The translations under genes were made by a program, and so were the position numbers. DNA of 9,761 nucleotides from an uncultured Clostridiaceae bacterium. Its GTDB lineage: Bacteria > Bacillota > Clostridia > TANB77 > CAG-508. Positions 6,663 to 9,761 of this stretch are shown here, in pieces. Within the stretch, counting starts at the first letter, position 1; every line of letters starts with the position of its first letter. The stretch lies in contig CATZDQ010000054.1 of assembly GCA_958417695.1 (NCBI GenBank), forward strand, positions 1 through 9,761, in the 5' to 3' direction. Under the pieces are notes generated by a model, which did not search any database, was not told the origin of the DNA, and saw only the letters and a list, made by a program, of their open reading frames with translations.

Positions 6663-6705
6663 AAATCTGTTTATACGGTCCATTTATGGACGTATAAACA
6701 GATTT
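6663..6705. other. Long imperfect palindrome, candidate replication origin
   Basis: AAATCTGTTTATAC (6663-6676) pairs perfectly with 6692-6705. After one bulged G at 6677, GTCCA (6678-6682) pairs with TGGAC (6687-6691) around a TTTA loop, giving a 14+5 bp hairpin. No T-run follows on either strand, so it does not look like a terminator. It sits directly upstream of the initiator and its promoter-like motif, which is where rolling-circle plasmids and ssDNA phages often keep an origin or a single-strand origin. An attachment site or regulator site is the alternative. Confidence 0.6.
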
Positions 6706-7165
6706 AGGGTATTTACCAAGGATAAGTTTTTAAACTCTTTTGTTATTAAGAACCTTTTCTGACAAATTATAAATAGAAGATTGATGGTATGGAGAAAATA
6801 AAAAAGATAAGTGATCAAAAATGAGGAAACAAAGAGAGGAAGTCGCAAAATATGAAGTAAGAAAAAAATAAAAAAGATTTATAGAGCAAAAATTTTAAGT
6901 ATGTAAAAAAATGTATAGTGTAGGAATTCACTTACAAAAGCATTAAATAGCAAGCCAAGCTATCAATCTAAAAATGTGTACTTTAGAGCAAGCCAAGCTC
7001 TTTAAAAAATGTGTTTTGTCTTAGATTGGACAACTTAGAAGCTTCTACGGACTCGGTAGTATAAAAAGCTTAGTCTTAACAATTAGAGTAACAAATAAGG
7101 CTCTAGAATCGTTTTTAAGAGCTTTAATTTTAAAAAGATAGTTATATATTTGAAAGGAGCATTCT
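6706..7165. other. Leader region ahead of the tyrosine recombinase
   Basis: About 460 bp without a convincing gene. Only very short ATG frames are present at 6790-6872 (11 and 16 codons, overlapping as ATGA), and I would not call them genes. TTCTGACA at 6758-6765, followed by TATAAA at 6768, is a partial plus-strand copy of the 12-bp motif. Farther right are the paired hairpins (6947-7001), a 12-bp palindrome TAGAAGCTTCTA near 7029-7040, and AAAGGAG as the ribosome site of the next gene. The length and structure suggest a long regulatory leader or recombinase-binding arms. Confidence 0.45.
6947..7014 (+). repeat. Two direct repeats forming hairpins with covarying stems
   Basis: Copy one at 6947-6979 and copy two at 6985-7014 share the invariant core AGCAAGCCAAGCT followed by TAAAAATGTGT-like sequence. 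In copy one ATAGC pairs with GCTAT; in copy two AGAGC pairs with GCTCT; both enclose the same 7-nt loop AAGCCAA. The U-A to G-C change keeps both stems intact. A decayed third copy may start near 6883 (AGAGCAAA, then TAAAAAAATGT). Confidence 0.6.
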
Positions 7166-8146
7166 ATGTCTTTTAATATCACAAACAAAGCTTTTAACAA
7201 AGAATTTGGAATAATAGATGAAGAAAAGAAAAAAACTAAAAAATGGGATAAAAGAAAGCAAAAAAACATTTTAAAAAATCAGATTTATGATAGATTAACA
7301 AGAATGTTAAATGATGGTATGAGTACATCAAGAAATGACGATAAAAATGATTTATCAACTACAACAATAAATAAAATTTATAGCGTTACAACTTATAAGA
7401 CATACAAAAAACAATGTTATAAATTTGCAGAATTTTTGAAAGAAAATTATCCTGAAATAAAGAAAATGCAACAAGTTAAAACAGAACACGTAAATGAATA
7501 TCTGAAAAACTTAACAAATCAAGACTTATCTGCTTACTCAATTAGCACATCTAAATCAGCTATAGCAAAGGTTTTAAGAACATCATCTACAAACTTTATA
7601 GCGACAGCTCCAAGGACAAGAAAATCAATTAAAAGAAGTCGATATGAAGCTAAAAGAGATAAACACATATCAGAAGAGCTAGAAAGAAAATTTTCTAAAA
7701 TAACAAGCTCTACAGGATTAAGAAAAAAAGAAATGGAAGCTGTAAGAGGGGTTGATTTAAAAGAAATCAACGGAAAATATTATGTAAAAGTTAGACAAGG
7801 AAAAGGTGGAAAAAAACGCTTAGCTTTAATCATGGGCAAAGATAAAGAAGAAACAGATGAAATAATAAATATTTTTAAAGAAGCTGGAGAGCTTAAAATA
7901 GCACCAAAATTACCTTCTCATTATGACAACCACCACTACAGAGCAGTATACGCCAAGAGAATTTATAATCATTATGCAAGACCAATAGATGAAATACCTG
8001 GTGGTTTAATTTCAGAAGGAGGAGAAAGATACATCATGAGAAATGATAGAGCTGGAGAAATATTAGATCGAAAAGCTATGTTAATAACCAGCAAATACTT
8101 AGGACATAATCGTATTGATGTAATCGCTCAATCTTATCTGTACTAA
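7166..8146 (+). CDS. Tyrosine recombinase (phage integrase family)
   Basis: A complete 326-residue protein; ATG 7166 has AAAGGAG 6 nt upstream. The N-terminal part is highly basic. Residues about 68-150 look like a SAM-like core-binding domain (TTYKTYKKQCYKFAEFLKE). The catalytic domain carries Arg186 (STGLRKKEME), Lys213 (QGKGGKKR), His256 with Arg259 (HHYRAVYAKR), His314 (KYLGHNR) and Tyr324 (QSYLY) at the very end, the full set needed for cutting and rejoining DNA through a 3'-phosphotyrosine. The DNA around it is AT-rich like the serine recombinase module, but it points away from it and is separated by a long structured leader, so it may belong to a second element or a resident plasmid. 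Similar recombinases occur on clostridial plasmids and conjugative elements. The target site cannot be told from here. Confidence 0.92.
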   Translation: MSFNITNKAFNKEFGIIDEEKKKTKKWDKRKQKNILKNQIYDRLTRMLNDGMSTSRNDDKNDLSTTTINKIYSVTTYKTYKKQCYKFAEFLKENYPEIKKMQQVKTEHVNEYLKNLTNQDLSAYSISTSKSAIAKVLRTSSTNFIATAPRTRKSIKRSRYEAKRDKHISEELERKFSKITSSTGLRKKEMEAVRGVDLKEINGKYYVKVRQGKGGKKRLALIMGKDKEETDEIINIFKEAGELKIAPKLPSHYDNHHYRAVYAKRIYNHYARPIDEIPGGLISEGGERYIMRNDRAGEILDRKAMLITSKYLGHNRIDVIAQSYLY

Positions 8147-8448
8147 AATAAATAGATGTAGATATAAAATCTAGGTTTGGAGAAATTGATTTAAAGCTAG
8201 TTATTTTCTTATGATATACAACATCCACTGAATAAATTTTAAAAAATTGAAACTGAAATAAAGATCTTACATCATGAAGTATAAAAATGTAAAAAAACTG
8301 AATAAAACCAATTTACAGAGAAGTATTATATCGAACTTTCTATTTATAAAATAGCTACTAATGAAATTTTAGAAATCTATAAAATATTACCAAACATAAA
8401 AGAAATATTAATCAGACTCGATAAGTTGCAATAAAAAAGAATACCCTT
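8147..8448. other. Decayed AT-rich interval after the tyrosine recombinase
   Basis: No complete gene and no clear terminator. It contains the start-less fragment at 8306-8434 and a few chance short frames. AAAGAAT near 8435 can pair with ATTCTTT near 8459, but the loop is large and I do not call it a terminator. Confidence 0.4.
8306..8434 (+). pseudogene. Start-less 42-codon coding fragment
   Basis: From just after a TAA, an open frame runs 42 codons and ends in PNIKEILIRLDKLQ before TAA. The amino-acid pattern (IYKIATNEILEIYKILPNI) is amphipathic-helical and looks like a real C-terminus, but there is no ATG, GTG or TTG start with a ribosome site. Probably the tail of a gene lost by deletion. 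Family not recognised. Confidence 0.25.
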
Positions 8449-8604
8449 ATGCAAGAGCATTCTTTGAATAAAGAAGAATTTTCTGACCTTTTTCAGTATA
8501 GGAAAAACTATGAAAATCACTTATGGGAAGGAAGTGGAGAGATAAAATGCTATAAGCAGATAAACTTATATCTTTTTAAGATTATTTACAAAATTTTACT
8601 CTAA
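8449..8604 (+). CDS. Small ORF, 51 codons, possibly a gene remnant
   Basis: ATG 8449 opens a frame reading MQEHSLNKEEFSDLFQYRKN at its start and ending in a hydrophobic, basic tail (LYLFKIIYKILL). It looks more coding-like than its surroundings, but the sequence before the ATG has no purine-rich ribosome site, and the frame is open for eight more codons upstream. It follows the start-less fragment by 14 nt in a different frame, so both may be pieces of one broken gene. I do not recognise a family. Confidence 0.25.
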   Translation: MQEHSLNKEEFSDLFQYRKNYENHLWEGSGEIKCYKQINLYLFKIIYKILL

Positions 8605-8618
8605 GCTTATTATATTAC

Positions 8619-8948
8619 TTAAGGAGATCCTACTAGATGACCTACGAACATTGTTATAGGAAGTAATAAAATCAAAAGGATATTTAATGCCATAAACAAC
8701 TTATCCTTTTCCTTTACCCCATATACTAAACCTATTAGTCCAATAATTGGCAGAAAAACATTAATGTGAAATTTATAATAATCTTTATGAATTTCATGAG
8801 CATCTATATAATTACTTGATTTGATTTTTATTTCACATCCACCATTAAATTTACAAACAACTTCATAAATACCATCACTGGAAAAATTTAATGGATATTC
8901 AACATTTTCATCATGGTTTATAACTCCAATATATGCCAATTTATCCAT
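8619..8948 (-). CDS. Small membrane protein, 109 residues
   Basis: ATG 8948 lies 2 nt after the stop of the upstream membrane-protein gene, with GGTGG 6 nt before it, so the two are translationally coupled. The first ~60 residues are polar and strand-like (DGIYEVVCKFNGGCEIKIKS) and contain two cysteines about ten residues apart. Two membrane segments follow, about residues 62-80 and 84-104, with a short basic turn (GVKEKDK) between them, and the chain ends GHLVGSP. There is no N-terminal signal, so the polar part is either cytoplasmic or exported through the first membrane segment. I do not recognise the family. Pairing with a multi-pass membrane protein suggests a two-component complex in the membrane, for example part of a bacteriocin immunity or export system, but no ATPase or peptide gene is visible. 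Confidence 0.65.
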   Translation of the reverse strand: MDKLAYIGVINHDENVEYPLNFSSDGIYEVVCKFNGGCEIKIKSSNYIDAHEIHKDYYKFHINVFLPIIGLIGLVYGVKEKDKLFMALNILLILLLPITMFVGHLVGSP

Positions 8949-8950
8949 TA

Positions 8951-9484
8951 TTATCCACCATAAAATTTACTACTATATCTTTTAAGAGACATTTTAAAAA
9001 TAAAGAAGGTTAACAAAAACAAAAATGTTCTTGATAGTAGTAGTTTTATATAATCATGTTGTAGTAAACTTAAAACTTTTATAGTCATCGGAAATGTAAT
9101 ATATCCACTATTAACTACTAAAAGTACCATTAATAAAATGTAATAGTTTATATAAGTAAACAAATCCTTTTTTAATAGTAATAAAATAGATAGAACTATA
9201 TAACTTGCAGATAGAATTTCTAAAATTGTTAATACATTAAACTTAATACTAATTAAATACACTTCACCTGTTATAAAATAATTAATTCCTTGAAAAAAAA
9301 TTTGTCCCAAAATATAAAATATTAATTCAGTCCCCAAAATAATATAAAATATCTTTCTAATATTCTTTTTCTCGTTAATTGAATATATTACCATATAGTC
9401 TTTCTGTATACATATAAACTTTTCATTTATTACATTTAATACAAAAATAGGCACCAAGAATATTAAAAATACTTGATGAGTCAA
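8951..9484 (-). CDS. Multi-pass membrane protein, likely 5'-truncated
   Basis: The frame from TTG 9484 encodes 177 residues with about five to six membrane segments. The short basic loop SINEKKNIRKIFY after the first segment resembles the start of ABC-2-type permease or DUF2705-like proteins from Gram-positive antimicrobial-peptide systems. The closest start codon has no ribosome site, and the frame stays open nine codons farther upstream into DNA that codes for the antirestriction remnant in another frame. This suggests that the real N-terminus was lost at a junction near 9490. It is coupled to the 109-residue gene downstream. The permease resemblance is weak and comes from general layout only. 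Confidence 0.5.
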   Translation of the reverse strand: MTHQVFLIFLVPIFVLNVINEKFICIQKDYMVIYSINEKKNIRKIFYIILGTELIFYILGQIFFQGINYFITGEVYLISIKFNVLTILEILSASYIVLSILLLLKKDLFTYINYYILLMVLLVVNSGYITFPMTIKVLSLLQHDYIKLLLSRTFLFLLTFFIFKMSLKRYSSKFYGG

Positions 9485-9761
9485 AAGACGAAATAAGGAG
9501 TTACTCTAGCACTTTTATTGTTTTTTATTACTTCCATTGCATATTCTTCTCCATCTAGTTCATCTAATTCTTTAGTTGCTACTGCCATTTTCTCAGTTTA
9601 ATATAGATCCTTGCCTAGCTTATCAAAATCGCTGAAGTTATTTATAAGGCTATAGCAATGCAAGTTGAAACTTAGGCTTACTAAATCTGCCATTGTATTA
9701 GGTTCTTCTGTAAAGGTCGCAGCACAAAACTTTTCTATTTCCCTTGGACTGAACCCATCAA
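9481..9761 (-). pseudogene. Antirestriction (ArdA/YodL-type) protein remnant
   Basis: Entering from the right edge, the frame reads FSPREIEKFCAATFTEEP, then TMADLVSLSFNLHCYSLI, then FSDFDKLGKDLY. These fit the 'x-x-D-L-x-N-L-x-x-N-L-x-x-Y' and 'D-x-x-x-L-G' blocks of ArdA-like antirestriction proteins common on Gram-positive conjugative elements; the family mimics DNA and blocks type I restriction enzymes. An in-frame TAA (9598-9600) interrupts it. Beyond it the same frame continues with TEKMAVATKELDELDGEEYA and reaches SARVTPY, where relatives usually continue with a GxxY-type sequence; here FVF and a stop follow. So the gene has one nonsense codon and a lost 3' end. Its base composition is more balanced than that of the membrane genes beside it, supporting a junction near 9497. 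Confidence 0.65.

Noticed and set aside
6663..6705. Long hairpin as a transcription terminator
   Set aside because: No T-run follows on either strand, and it stands upstream of the initiator rather than behind a gene.
6790..6872. Two tiny overlapping ATG frames (11 and 16 codons)
   Set aside because: Too short, lysine-rich as expected from poly-A DNA, and without a clear ribosome site.
7045..7269. 74-codon minus-strand ORF over the recombinase start
   Set aside because: It is a low-complexity Phe/Leu-rich shadow of the leader and the lysine-rich N-terminus, with no ribosome site.
8474..8496. TTCTGACC at 8474-8481, followed by a TATA-like hexamer, as a fourth motif copy
   Set aside because: Only seven of the twelve motif bases match before it diverges, and it lies inside a possible small ORF rather than before a gene.
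9481..9588. A 35-codon peptide (MAVATKELDELDGEEYA start) that looks like a leader-core peptide precursor
   Set aside because: The same frame continues upstream through an ochre codon into ArdA-like sequence, and the peptide has no ribosome site of its own, so it is part of the pseudogene.

Overview
The window looks like a mosaic of mobile and accessory DNA from a low-GC Gram-positive anaerobe (Bacillota, probably Clostridia or Tissierellia). This rests on AT-rich coding DNA, strong AGGAGG-type ribosome sites, a clostridial-style large serine recombinase ending in VETVALLS, an XRE/SdpI remnant and an ArdA/YodL-type antirestriction remnant. No housekeeping gene, rRNA, tRNA or CRISPR array is visible. 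The species cannot be fixed from the sequence.

Layout. (1) Positions 1-1141, minus strand: the first 380 codons of an SNF2/DEAD-like helicase with an N-terminal domain that looks phospholipase D-like; it runs off the left edge. (2) 1168-1772, minus strand: decayed DNA. It holds a 32-codon tail fragment, an SdpI-like membrane protein without its own start region, and the first 22 codons of an XRE repressor that breaks off and changes frame. (3) 1773-2090: no gene, but three 22-bp repeats. Regions 1-3 are visibly richer in G+C than what follows. (4) 2091-6705: a compact module made of a large serine recombinase (minus), a 57-codon TTG-start gene ahead of it (minus), a probable tandem OB-fold protein (plus), an unknown 118-residue protein (minus), and a rolling-circle-type replication initiator resembling filamentous-phage gene II proteins (minus). 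A 14+5 bp hairpin lies just upstream of the initiator. An identical 12-bp motif, TTCTGACATATA, stands 30-45 bp before all three minus-strand transcription units. (5) 6706-8146: a long leader with two hairpins whose stems covary, then a tyrosine recombinase (plus). (6) 8147-8618: decayed DNA with two small ORF fragments. (7) 8619-9484, minus strand: two coupled membrane-protein genes, the first probably 5'-truncated. (8) 9481-9761, minus strand: an antirestriction (ArdA-like) pseudogene with an internal ochre stop and a broken 3' end.

How the genes may work together (inference): the serine recombinase would integrate and excise the element, the gene II-like protein would nick at the hairpin region and start rolling-circle replication, and the OB-fold protein could bind the single-stranded product. 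The shared 12-bp motif suggests the recombinase operon, the 118-residue gene and the initiator are controlled together. No relaxase, coupling protein, Zot-like ATPase or coat gene is visible, so whether the unit is an integrated plasmid, a satellite or an ssDNA-phage relative stays open. The flanks show repeated truncation and joining, as in an insertion hotspot.
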